Assembly: GCA_963732585.1 (NCBI GenBank)
Contig: CAVSZY010000003.1
Location: 1,612,001 to 1,676,000, forward strand
Length of the DNA stretch: 64,000 nucleotides
DNA from: WLMZ01 sp963732585
GTDB taxonomy: Bacteria; Actinomycetota; Acidimicrobiia; Acidimicrobiales; Ilumatobacteraceae
Reading direction: 5' to 3'
Part shown: one piece after another, positions 7,720 through 15,725 of the stretch
How positions within the stretch are numbered: position 1 is the stretch's first letter
Layout of the letters: each line of letters starts with the position of its first letter
The notes under the pieces: generated by a model
Told to the model about the DNA's origin: nothing
The model's database searches: none
The model's input: only the letters and a program-made list of their open reading frames with translations
Program-made: the position numbers and the translations under genes

Positions 7720-9087
7720 TTACGTCGTGACGGTGCGTGGTTGCAGGATGTTGTCGAGTTGGTTGAGGGCTTCGATGAGGGTGGTTGTCCAGGGCCAGTT
7801 TTGGTCGAGTCGGAGTCGGCGTGGACTGATCCGGGCTGCGACGTGAAGGAGTCTGTGGCGGATTGTTTTCGGTGAGGCGGTGCGCATCTTGCCGGTCAAG
7901 GAGAGTCGTTTCGCCCAGATCAGCAGGTTGTTGGCGATCGTGGCGAGGTGCATCCAGACGGTGTTGTTGACGATGTCATCGAACGGGAGCCGGGCGAGAC
8001 CACATGCTTTGGTGTCGCGGATGATCGTCTCGGCACGGCCTCGTTGACGGTGCTGTAGTTCGAGAGCGACGATGTCAGGGTCGGTCTGGTTGGTGATGAA
8101 GCATTGGTGGCGGAATCCTTCGACGGTATCGAACAGCGACAGTTGCGCGCCGGGGTGTGGTCGTTCGCGTCGACAGATCAGTCGGGTCCCGGTCGGCCAG
8201 CCTTTGAGGGTGATGTGGTCGGTGAGTTCGATGACCCACGCCCCGGGGCGGCGGCGGTGCCGGTTGCGGGCTGGAACCCAGTCGGTCTCGATGGTCATGA
8301 CGGCGTCGCGGACGGCACCGTTGATCTGGTACCCGAAGCTGAACTGAAGATTCCGTTGGTCGCATTCCTCGGCGAACCAGTGTGAGGCCGCGGCAGAATC
8401 AGTCCTGATCAACACCTGTTTCTGCACGATCTCGACAGGGTCGCCGGACTGATGCCCGTTCTGCCAGACGTCGGGTAACACGGCGATGCTGGCGGCGAGC
8501 AGCGTGACGTGGTCGGCGGCGGTGCCGGATCCGGCGTTGCCGGGGCGCATCTGAGCGGCGAGCACTTCGCCGGTGTCGGGTTCCATCGCGATCAGCGGGT
8601 AGTGCCCGAAGAGACGCTTGTAGGTCGGCGCGGCATCTTGTTTGTCGGCGCGGGTGGTGACGTGCGTGGCGTCGATATCGATGATCGTGACCGGCCCGGT
8701 CGGACCCGCGCCGGCGGTCCATGCGACCCGGCGAGCATCGGCGACAGCGGTGGTGATCTGGCGGAGTTCGTGCGGTCCAACTTGATCGAAGGTCCGCCAT
8801 GTCGTTGGGTGCGAGGCGACCGGTCCGAACAACGCGGGCTGGTCGCGCAGTGCGGCCAAGTCCGAGACGCAGGTGCCGCCGTCGGCCAAGGTCAACACCA
8901 TCTGTGTCAACGTGCGGCCCGGGTCGTGGCGACGGTGCGGCAGTCGAGCCATCGCGGTGCAGAGCCCGGCGGTCAGTCCGGTGCGGTCGGCGACCTCGCC
9001 GAGCCAGACCAGTCCGGCGTGCGACACGATCCCTTCGCCGTCGCCTGTCACTGTTCGTGGGCGGATCAGGCTGCTATTCTTCGACAT
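7720..9087 (-). CDS. IS1380-family transposase
   Basis: A 455-residue DDE transposase of the IS1380 family, filling almost the whole element. Family features include the VTIIDIDATHV segment carrying the first catalytic Asp, the later RTDSAAASHWF segment with the second, and the C-terminal QRGRAETIIRDTKACGL block with the catalytic Glu, followed by NNLLIWAKRL. The length is normal and the frame unbroken, so the protein is probably active. The ATG at 9087 has an AGAAGG ribosome site 8 nt upstream, inside the 3' arm of an inverted repeat. Confidence 0.93.
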   Translation of the reverse strand: MSKNSSLIRPRTVTGDGEGIVSHAGLVWLGEVADRTGLTAGLCTAMARLPHRRHDPGRTLTQMVLTLADGGTCVSDLAALRDQPALFGPVASHPTTWRTFDQVGPHELRQITTAVADARRVAWTAGAGPTGPVTIIDIDATHVTTRADKQDAAPTYKRLFGHYPLIAMEPDTGEVLAAQMRPGNAGSGTAADHVTLLAASIAVLPDVWQNGHQSGDPVEIVQKQVLIRTDSAAASHWFAEECDQRNLQFSFGYQINGAVRDAVMTIETDWVPARNRHRRRPGAWVIELTDHITLKGWPTGTRLICRRERPHPGAQLSLFDTVEGFRHQCFITNQTDPDIVALELQHRQRGRAETIIRDTKACGLARLPFDDIVNNTVWMHLATIANNLLIWAKRLSLTGKMRTASPKTIRHRLLHVAARISPRRLRLDQNWPWTTTLIEALNQLDNILQPRTVTT

Positions 9088-9090
9088 GAC

Positions 9091-9157
9091 AAAGGCCTTC
9101 TGATTTGGTGAATACGGTGTCTAGACAACCCATATTCTCCCACGTCAGAAGGCCTTT
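9091..9157 (-). promoter_or_regulatory. Inverted repeat that can hide the transposase ribosome site
   Basis: Thirteen-base perfect arms (AAAGGCCTTCTGA at 9091-9103 and its complement at 9145-9157) enclose 41 bp. The transposase Shine-Dalgarno AGAAGG is inside the arm next to the ATG. A transcript entering from outside the element would contain both arms and fold the site away, whereas one started between the arms would not. This is the logic known for IS10 and IS50; here it is an inference. Confidence 0.55.
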
Positions 9158-9193
9158 TCGTATGATCCCAACCAACCCCACGAACAATCCAGG

Positions 9194-9197
9194 CTAA
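9194..9197. repeat. Right target-site duplication of the IS1380 element (CTAA)
   Basis: Exact copy of the CTAA found at 7683-7686, directly next to the right terminal inverted repeat. Confidence 0.85.
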
Positions 9198-9245
9198 CAA
9201 AATGGCAGCCGTAGAAATAAGGCGTCTTACTGCTCGGGCTCTCAC
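9198..9245 (-). pseudogene. 5' part of the secreted-protein gene split by the IS1380 element
   Basis: This begins at a GTG (9245) and encodes the basic start and the first half of the signal peptide of the disrupted protein (VRARAVRRLISTAAILL). It joins in frame to the 3' part at 7682 if the element and one CTAA are removed. A longer frame back to 9317 is open, but its extra residues are polar and precede the signal sequence, so the GTG is preferred. Confidence 0.6.
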
Positions 9246-9317
9246 GATGTCGACCTCGACTTTGGGATGATAAATGGAATTGCCGAGTAGACTACAATTT
9301 GACCCTGCGAGTGTCAA

Positions 9318-9573
9318 TTCTTGGTCGAGCTGAAGAAACCCCTCCGCGCTGACTCAGGTGGATTCTGAGCCTCTTGCGGTCAGCCAATGCACGGCCGAGT
9401 CGGTGACACCCTCGGCTACGCCGGGCTCGGCGTCGCCTCTACACGCCTCGGTGCCGAGGTAATGCGGCTCGATCTGGCGAAGCCGGCCCAGCAAGCGCCG
9501 ACCCGGTCGAGAACCTGGCGTTGGGCGACCGTGGCGTTGTCGCAGGCCATTGCCAACAACGGTGTCGGCTGGC
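9318..9573. other. Intergenic stretch without a recognisable gene
   Basis: About 250 bases between the IS-disrupted gene and the GMC oxidoreductase. A plus-strand frame from 9387 runs into the end of the oxidoreductase gene but matches nothing I know. It may hold an eroded gene. Confidence 0.4.
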
Positions 9574-11022
9574 CTAGCAGCCGATCTCGCCGTCGAGGTC
9601 GGAGCGCAGCATCCCGCTGACCCGTTCGGCGACCATCACCGTCGGTAAGTGAGGGTTGGCCCGCGGCAGCGATGGAAACACGCTGGCATCACAGACCAGC
9701 AAGCCCTGATAGCAGTGCAGCCGACAGCGCTCGTCGACGACGGCCATCTCGTTGTCTAGCGGGCCCATCGCGCAGGTGCCGGCAGCGTGGGAATAGCTCG
9801 CCGAGCTGGCGGCGATCCAGCGGTCGAGCGCGGCATCGTCGTTGCTGACTGCTTGCAGGTGCGCCAATGGTGTCCCAATCTCGTCGATGAACACCTGCTC
9901 AGCGATAGCGCTGATCGCTTCCGCAGAGGCGATGTCGATCAGTTGGCGGGCCGCGACACGCATCAGCCGTCGGTCGTTGTCATCGCTGAGACTGTCGAAT
10001 TCGACACGTGGCTGGCGGAGTGGATCGCGGTCGATGATCGTCACCGACCCCCTGGAATGGGTGCGCATCAGCGCGGCCGTCAACACCCCGTATCGGCGCT
10101 GGTCATCCCCAAGCCCGGCGCGGTTGAGGGCCAGGATGTGCAGGTCGGGGAGGCCGGATCCGTCCGACCAACGAAGTAGCGTCGTCGCATCGAGATCGCC
10201 GTCGCTGGGCGAGCACAGCTGGAGCGCAACTGCGACCGAAGGGTGATCGCGCAATCCCCGGCCGACGCCGGCCCGGCGGATATCGCTTCGCAGCAGAATC
10301 GCAGGCGAGTGAATAGCACCGGCGCTGACCACTACGGTCGACGCCTCGAAGCTCTCCCCCGACGCGCAAAGCACGCCGGTGACCTTGGTCCCGGCGAGCA
10401 ACACCCTGTCGACAATGGTGTCACCGACGATGGTCAGGTTCGGCCGCTCCCGGGCCAACTGCAGGTAGGCGTCGTTGGTCGACACCCGTTTGTCACCACG
10501 TCTGGTCAGATGCACAGGCCCGACCCCGAGGGCACCACCGCGGGCGTCCTCGCACCACGGGTAGCCGACCGCGAGACCCGCCTCGACCAGCGCTGCGCCG
10601 ACGGTGCCCCATTGACCCTGCGGCACCATCTCCTGCGCGATCGGTAGCGCCGCCAAGATCGGCGACACCGTGTCCCAGTCCCAGCCAGAGCACCCGAGTC
10701 GAGCCCATTCGTCGTAGTCCTGGGCGACACCGTGCATGGCGATCATCGCGTTGACCGCCGAGGAACCACCGACGCCGCGGCCACGTCGGTACAACGCTGG
10801 CGGGCTGCCAGCCGACGCGCTCGCCTCCAGATCGTCGAACAATCGTCCTGGTGTGGCCAACGCCTCATACATCGACGATCCGGCGACACCAGGCGGGGTC
10901 GCAGCGACGTCATGTTCTGGACCTGCTTCGAGCACCAGCACGCGCCGGTGCGCATCCTCGGAAAGACGTGCCGCCAGCACCGAGCCAGCACAACCGGCGC
11001 CGACGATGACGACGTCGTACAT
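9574..11022 (-). CDS. GMC family FAD-dependent oxidoreductase
   Basis: A 482-residue flavoenzyme of the glucose-methanol-choline family that oxidises an alcohol, substrate unknown. The N-terminal FAD-binding motif VVIVGAGCAGSVLAARLSE and the following LEAGP, then RGRGVGGSSAVNAMI, are canonical. The C-terminal domain has the catalytic-region motif SHAAGTCAMG and the final FPSLPRANPHLPTVMVAER. It resembles GMC enzymes linked to mycofactocin, but no mycofactocin genes are here, so this is not claimed. The ATG at 11022 overlaps the stop of the upstream histidine phosphatase gene by one base (TGATG), indicating translational coupling. Confidence 0.92.
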   Translation of the reverse strand: MYDVVIVGAGCAGSVLAARLSEDAHRRVLVLEAGPEHDVAATPPGVAGSSMYEALATPGRLFDDLEASASAGSPPALYRRGRGVGGSSAVNAMIAMHGVAQDYDEWARLGCSGWDWDTVSPILAALPIAQEMVPQGQWGTVGAALVEAGLAVGYPWCEDARGGALGVGPVHLTRRGDKRVSTNDAYLQLARERPNLTIVGDTIVDRVLLAGTKVTGVLCASGESFEASTVVVSAGAIHSPAILLRSDIRRAGVGRGLRDHPSVAVALQLCSPSDGDLDATTLLRWSDGSGLPDLHILALNRAGLGDDQRRYGVLTAALMRTHSRGSVTIIDRDPLRQPRVEFDSLSDDNDRRLMRVAARQLIDIASAEAISAIAEQVFIDEIGTPLAHLQAVSNDDAALDRWIAASSASYSHAAGTCAMGPLDNEMAVVDERCRLHCYQGLLVCDASVFPSLPRANPHLPTVMVAERVSGMLRSDLDGEIGC

Positions 11023-11675
11023 CACCGCTCCCGGCGCGGGCTCTCCCGAGGCAAGCCGTGCAGATGGGCGAAGTCGTTGTAGCGCACCAGCTTCCACCGA
11101 GGCGGCCGCTCGTTGAGTAACTCAGTGATGCTCGTGTTCAACGTGTGGATGTCGAACATGCCGACGGCATTGACTTTCAGCGCCTGGCGCAGAGCGGCGT
11201 CGATCACGCCGCCATGGCAGACGACAACCACCGTTTGGCCCTCATGCTTCTCGATCGTCTCGGCGATGGCAATCCCGACCCGGAGGTGGAACGCAGCGAC
11301 ACTCTCGCCGCCCGGAAACCCGGCGACGTAAGGATTGTCCTCCCAATCGAGCCCGCCGTAGAACGAAGCGAACTCCTCGTAGGCCATGCCGTCGCATTGC
11401 TCGCCCGGATCGTGTTCACCAAAGCCAGCCACGATTTCCGGCTCGATAAAACCGAGGGCAGGGGCAAGGATCCTCGCCGTTTCGATCGCCCGCGGAAAGT
11501 GGCTGCTGATCAACACATCAGCGTTGATTTCGGCGGTCTCAAGCAGCCGGTCGTGCAGCCTTGCGGCTTGCTGACGGCCGAGTTCGGACAAACCGGAACA
11601 GGTGCGATGGCCACCGATGACACGATCGACGGTCACGTTCGACTCGCCGTGGCGGATGTAGATGATTCGGGTCAC
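11022..11675 (-). CDS. Histidine phosphatase family protein
   Basis: A 217-residue phosphoglycerate-mutase-like phosphatase. The phosphohistidine motif IRHGES is at residues 6-11 and the second catalytic His is in VVVCHGGVIDA. The central SSHFPRAIETARILA is also typical. The substrate is unknown; such proteins dephosphorylate small metabolites. A longer open frame exists upstream, but the GTG at 11675 sits directly before the family's first strand. It is coupled to the downstream GMC oxidoreductase by a one-base overlap, so the two may act in one pathway. Confidence 0.88.
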   Translation of the reverse strand: MTRIIYIRHGESNVTVDRVIGGHRTCSGLSELGRQQAARLHDRLLETAEINADVLISSHFPRAIETARILAPALGFIEPEIVAGFGEHDPGEQCDGMAYEEFASFYGGLDWEDNPYVAGFPGGESVAAFHLRVGIAIAETIEKHEGQTVVVVCHGGVIDAALRQALKVNAVGMFDIHTLNTSITELLNERPPRWKLVRYNDFAHLHGLPRESPRRER

Positions 11676-11826
11676 AAGTGTCGATCTTACGGGAACTGGT
11701 CGCGCCGCCCGCAGGTCTGACCCAGTCGGCGTACTTTTCGTACACGGTCGGGTCCGATACGGCGACCCGATGGTTAGCGTTGGCGTGCATCCATTCCGTT
11801 TCGGATGCGCCAGAAGGAGGCTCTCC

Positions 11827-13338
11827 ATGACCGACCCTTCATCTCGAACTGTGCACGAACGCGGCCAGTTTTTCGACCGTTTTGAGGCCCTCACCTTCGA
11901 TGATGTCGTCATCATCCCCGGTTTCAGCGAAGTGCTCCCCGACACCGTCGACACCAGTGCGGTCTTCGCCCGCGACATCAAGCTGGCAATTCCACTGGTC
12001 TCAGCAGCGATGGACAAAGTCACCGAGGCGCAGATGGCGGTGGCCATCGCCCGTGAGGGTGGCATCGGTGTTCTCCACCGCAACCTGTCGATTCTCGATC
12101 AGGCCGCCGAGGTGCAAAAGGTCAAGCGCAGCCAGAGTGGCATGATCACCGACCCGGTCACTCTCCCGGCGACGGCCACGCTCAACGATGCCGAAACGCT
12201 GATGAACCGCTTCAAGTTCAGTGGCGTGCCGATCACCGACCACGCCGGCCACCTGGTCGGCATCCTCACCAACCGCGACGTCCGCTTCTGTGAGTCCAGC
12301 GACTACGACCGCCCGGTCAGCGACTTCATGTCGCACGAACGGTTGATCACCGGCCACGTCGGCACCACGCTCGACGAGGCCCGGGCGATTTTGCAGAAGT
12401 ACCGAATTGAGAAGCTGCCGCTCGTCGACGACGACGGCATTCTGCGTGGCCTGATTACCGTCAAAGACATCCTCAAGCGCCAGGAGTTCCCCAACGGGAC
12501 TCGCGATGGCAAGGGCCGCTTGGCCTGCGCTGCGGCGCTCGGCGTCGGGCCCGATGTCGAAGAGCGCGCCGATGCGCTGGCGGCGATGGGTGTCGATGCC
12601 TTCGTCATCGACACCGCCCATGGGCACAGTGCCGGTGTCATCAAGACCATCGAGCGCTTGCGTTCTGGGTGGCCGGACACCGCCATCGTCGCTGGCAACG
12701 TCGTCACCGAAGAAGGTGTCGAGGCGCTGGTCAAGGCTGGTGCCGACGCGGTCAAGGTCGGCGTTGGTGCGGGTTCGATCTGTACCACGCGGGTGATCTC
12801 CGGTGCCGGAATGCCGCAGTTGTCGGCAATCCATTTCAGCTGCACCCGCGCTCGCCAGTTGGGCATCCCGGTGATCGCTGACGGCGGCGTGACCTACAGC
12901 GGCGATGTCGTCAAGGCCATCGCCGCCGGTGCCGAGACCGTGATGCTCGGCTCGCTGCTGGCCGGCACCACCGAATCTCCCGGCGAACTCGAACTGTTTG
13001 AAGGCCGTCGCTACAAGAACTACCGCGGCATGGGTTCGCTCGGCGCGATGCAAGGCCACGGCGCCGACCGCTACGCCAGCGGGCAGTCGCCGAGCGGTAC
13101 CCGCAAGCTGGTGCCGGAGGGCATCGAGGGCCGCGTGCCCTTCGCTGGCGATCTCGGCGACGTCACCTACCAACTCGTTGGCGGCCTGCGCAGCGGCATG
13201 GGCTACGCCGGGGCACCAACGCTCGAGGCGCTGCGGACCACCGCTCGATTCATGAAGGTGACTACCGCCGGGCGTAACGAATCACACCCCCACGACGTGA
13301 CGATCACCAAGGAAGCCCCGAACTACCAGCGCACCTAG
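11827..13338 (+). CDS. guaB: Inosine-5'-monophosphate dehydrogenase
   Basis: Oxidises IMP to XMP with NAD, the rate-limiting step of guanine nucleotide synthesis. The 503-residue protein has the full layout: a TIM barrel beginning at FDRFEALTFDDV, two CBS domains inserted at about residues 105-225, then AGNVVTEEG, the catalytic loop GSICTTR with the nucleophilic Cys at 319, and the flap region with the GMGSLGAM motif. The start at 11827 has a strong AGAAGGAGG site. It lies end to end with the convergent VWA gene, whose stop immediately follows its own. Confidence 0.96.
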   Translation: MTDPSSRTVHERGQFFDRFEALTFDDVVIIPGFSEVLPDTVDTSAVFARDIKLAIPLVSAAMDKVTEAQMAVAIAREGGIGVLHRNLSILDQAAEVQKVKRSQSGMITDPVTLPATATLNDAETLMNRFKFSGVPITDHAGHLVGILTNRDVRFCESSDYDRPVSDFMSHERLITGHVGTTLDEARAILQKYRIEKLPLVDDDGILRGLITVKDILKRQEFPNGTRDGKGRLACAAALGVGPDVEERADALAAMGVDAFVIDTAHGHSAGVIKTIERLRSGWPDTAIVAGNVVTEEGVEALVKAGADAVKVGVGAGSICTTRVISGAGMPQLSAIHFSCTRARQLGIPVIADGGVTYSGDVVKAIAAGAETVMLGSLLAGTTESPGELELFEGRRYKNYRGMGSLGAMQGHGADRYASGQSPSGTRKLVPEGIEGRVPFAGDLGDVTYQLVGGLRSGMGYAGAPTLEALRTTARFMKVTTAGRNESHPHDVTITKEAPNYQRT

Positions 13339-14775
13339 CTATGCCAGCTTTTCGACGAAGGCTTCCAACTGGCGCAGATTGCGACATTCGTAGACACCGT
13401 CGGTGTGGGTGCCGTAATCGCCGACGATCGAGTCGCCGGTATTCCAGTAGCTGCGCGGCTCGGGGTTGAGCCAATAGACGTGGCGGGCCTTCTGGCGCAC
13501 GTTCTTCAGCACCCATGATTGGCTGGCGTGATAGTTGTTGCGCGCATCACCGAGGAACAACACGGTGGTCTTCGGGCCGACGTCTTTGCCGTAACGCTCC
13601 CAGAACACCTCAAAGGCATGGCCATAATCGCTATGCCCGTCCACCCAAACCACATCGGCCTCGGTATTCACCCGGTGGATCGCCTCCTGGATGTCTTCCG
13701 TCGACTTGAAGTAGTCGGTGACCTCGTCGATGCCATCGATAAATACAAACGAGCGAACCTTGCTGAATTGGCCTTGGATCGCGTACACGAGCATCAACGT
13801 GAAGCGGGCGAAGGCGGCGACCGAACCACTGATGTCGGCGACGACCATCAACTCCGGCTTGGCCGGCCGCGGATACTTGAACTTCGGTTCGGCAGGCACG
13901 CCGCCGTATGACAGCGAGTGGCGCACCGTGTTGCGGAAGTCGAGCGGGCCCTTGCGACCATGGCGCCGTTTGCGCGCCAAGCGGGCGGCCAGCTTGCGGG
14001 TCAGGGGTTGCAGCGCCTTGCGCAGCGCCTGCATCTCGTCACGTGAGGCATGCATGAATTCGACGTCTTCCGGCAACGGCTTACGCAGCGTCTTGGCCAT
14101 CGCCTCGGCACCACGGTCGGCCACGAGGCGGCGTCGGATCTCGGCCTCGATCTCCTTCTTGAACTGATCGATGCGGCTCTCGTATTCGTCACGCTCAAGC
14201 CGTTCTTCGAGCGCCGTCAGTTCACCGCCGACCTGATCGCGAGCCGTCTGCATCAGCTTTTCCTGCATGCCATCGAGATCGAGATTGCGCAGCGTGCGAT
14301 ACAGGTAATAGGTGCCGCCGACGGGACGGCCTGGCTCCATGCCGGCGAAACGCTGCACGGCGGCCTTGGCTAAGGCCCGCATCAAGCCCTGATCGCCGTT
14401 CATCAGCGCGTTCATCAGGAGATTCATCATCTCCTCGGGGGTCAGCGAATCCATTCCCCCGCCAGCCGCGCCGCGGCCGTCGTTCTCTGCCTGCTGCTCT
14501 TGCAGTTGCCGCCACATCTCGTCGATGTCGCCGTCGCCATCGACCAGGTTGTATTCCGGCCCACGCAAGCTGAAATAGACCTCGAAGACGGTTTCGAACG
14601 CCCGCCAATGGCTGTTGTTCTTGACCATCGTGGCCCCAAGGGCGTACTTGAAGGCCTCACGATCCTCGATCGGGATGTGTTGCACGGCCTCCATCGCGTC
14701 GAGGTTTTCGGTCAACGAGACGGGCAACCCCGCATTGCGAAGTTCGACGACGAAACCGGCCAACAGATCGAGCAT
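13339..14775 (-). CDS. VWA domain (CoxE-like) protein partnered with MoxR
   Basis: A 478-residue protein whose C-terminal half is a von Willebrand factor A domain with an intact MIDAS metal site (VADISGSV, near residue 300). The N-terminal part (LVGFVVELRNAGLPVS-like start) matches CoxE-type proteins, which work with MoxR AAA+ ATPases to mature or remodel other proteins or insert metals. No signal peptide is present, so it is cytoplasmic. It lies 15 bp downstream of the moxR-like gene and must share its transcript. Confidence 0.88.
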   Translation of the reverse strand: MLDLLAGFVVELRNAGLPVSLTENLDAMEAVQHIPIEDREAFKYALGATMVKNNSHWRAFETVFEVYFSLRGPEYNLVDGDGDIDEMWRQLQEQQAENDGRGAAGGGMDSLTPEEMMNLLMNALMNGDQGLMRALAKAAVQRFAGMEPGRPVGGTYYLYRTLRNLDLDGMQEKLMQTARDQVGGELTALEERLERDEYESRIDQFKKEIEAEIRRRLVADRGAEAMAKTLRKPLPEDVEFMHASRDEMQALRKALQPLTRKLAARLARKRRHGRKGPLDFRNTVRHSLSYGGVPAEPKFKYPRPAKPELMVVADISGSVAAFARFTLMLVYAIQGQFSKVRSFVFIDGIDEVTDYFKSTEDIQEAIHRVNTEADVVWVDGHSDYGHAFEVFWERYGKDVGPKTTVLFLGDARNNYHASQSWVLKNVRQKARHVYWLNPEPRSYWNTGDSIVGDYGTHTDGVYECRNLRQLEAFVEKLA

Positions 14776-14790
14776 GGTGATCGACGCCGA

Positions 14791-15657
14791 CTATTTGTCG
14801 ACGCTCAACTCCTTGGCGGCCTTGGCGATGTCGGTTTGGTACTTGAGCAGCACGTGCAAGGTCTCTTTGGCCTGCTGGGCATCGATGTGTTCGATGCCGA
14901 GCAACACGAGGGTGCGCGCCCAGTCGATGGTCTCGCTGACGCTCGGCGCCTTCTTCAGATCGAGCTGGCGAATGCTGCGCACGATGCGGGCGATCTGATC
15001 GGCGAGGTTGTCGCTCACGCCCGGCACCCGGGTGGTGACGATCAACTTCTCGCGCTCCAGGTCGGGGTAATCGACGTGGAGGTACAAGCAGCGGCGCTTC
15101 AGCGCCTCGGAGAGCTCACGGGTGTTGTTCGAGGTAAGGAACACCAGCGGGATCTGCTTGGCGGTGATCGTGCCCAATTCGGGGATGCTGACCTGGTATT
15201 CGGAGAGGATCTCCAGCAGCAAGGCCTCGGTCTCGACCTCGACGCGATCGACCTCGTCGATCAACAACACCACGGGGTCATCGGCGGTGATCGCCTCCAA
15301 CAACGGGCGGGTCAACAAGAACTCGTCGGAGAAGATGTCGTCGTGCACCTCGCTCCATGAATCGCTGTTCTTGTCAGCCTGGATGCGCAGCAACTGCTTC
15401 TTGTAGTTCCACTCGTACAGCGCCTTGGACTCGTCGAGCCCTTCGTAACACTGCAAGCGAATCAGCCGAGCACCGGTCATCTCGGCGATGCTCTTGGCCA
15501 GTTGCGTCTTGCCCGTACCCGCGGGCCCTTCGACGAGCACCGGCTTGCCAAGCCGGTCGGCGAGGAAGGCCACACCAGCGATGCCCTCATCAGCGAGGTA
15601 GTTCACTGCGCGTAGGCCCTCGCGCACTGATTGGACAGATTCGAAGCGGTTACCCAT
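14791..15657 (-). CDS. MoxR-family AAA+ ATPase
   Basis: A 288-residue AAA+ chaperone of the MoxR group. Walker A is GPAGTGKT at residues 44-51, Walker B is LLIDEVDR near 130, and the sensor-type segment FLTSNNTRELSEALKRR includes the arginine finger region. MoxR proteins drive conformational change in partners bound by a VWA protein, here the adjacent downstream gene. The gene is divergent from the CbbX-like AAA+ operon across 68 bp, so the two transcription units may share control. Confidence 0.92.
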   Translation of the reverse strand: MGNRFESVQSVREGLRAVNYLADEGIAGVAFLADRLGKPVLVEGPAGTGKTQLAKSIAEMTGARLIRLQCYEGLDESKALYEWNYKKQLLRIQADKNSDSWSEVHDDIFSDEFLLTRPLLEAITADDPVVLLIDEVDRVEVETEALLLEILSEYQVSIPELGTITAKQIPLVFLTSNNTRELSEALKRRCLYLHVDYPDLEREKLIVTTRVPGVSDNLADQIARIVRSIRQLDLKKAPSVSETIDWARTLVLLGIEHIDAQQAKETLHVLLKYQTDIAKAAKELSVDK

Positions 15658-15725
15658 ACACCAAGCACCCTACAGTTCGCCTTCGAAACAGCATCAATCG
15701 AAAGAGCTCATCAAATCCCCCTACG

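Larger units (their letters stand above)
7687..9193 (-). mobile_element. Intact IS1380-family insertion sequence, 1507 bp
   Basis: The element is bounded by imperfect terminal inverted repeats, CCAGGATTGTTCGTAG at the left and, on the other strand, CCTGGATTGTTCGTGG at the right, flanked by CTAA direct repeats. It carries one full-length transposase gene on the minus strand. Because the target duplication is perfect and the interrupted reading frame is still restorable, the insertion looks recent. An inverted repeat between the right end and the transposase start may limit its expression. Confidence 0.92.

Noticed and set aside
9387..9620. Plus-strand 77-codon frame before the GMC gene
   Set aside because: It overlaps the end of the GMC gene, matches no family I know and has no ribosome site.
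9574..11022. Naming the GMC oxidoreductase as the mycofactocin-linked MftG
   Set aside because: No mycofactocin biosynthesis genes are in the window, and the family motif alone does not decide it.
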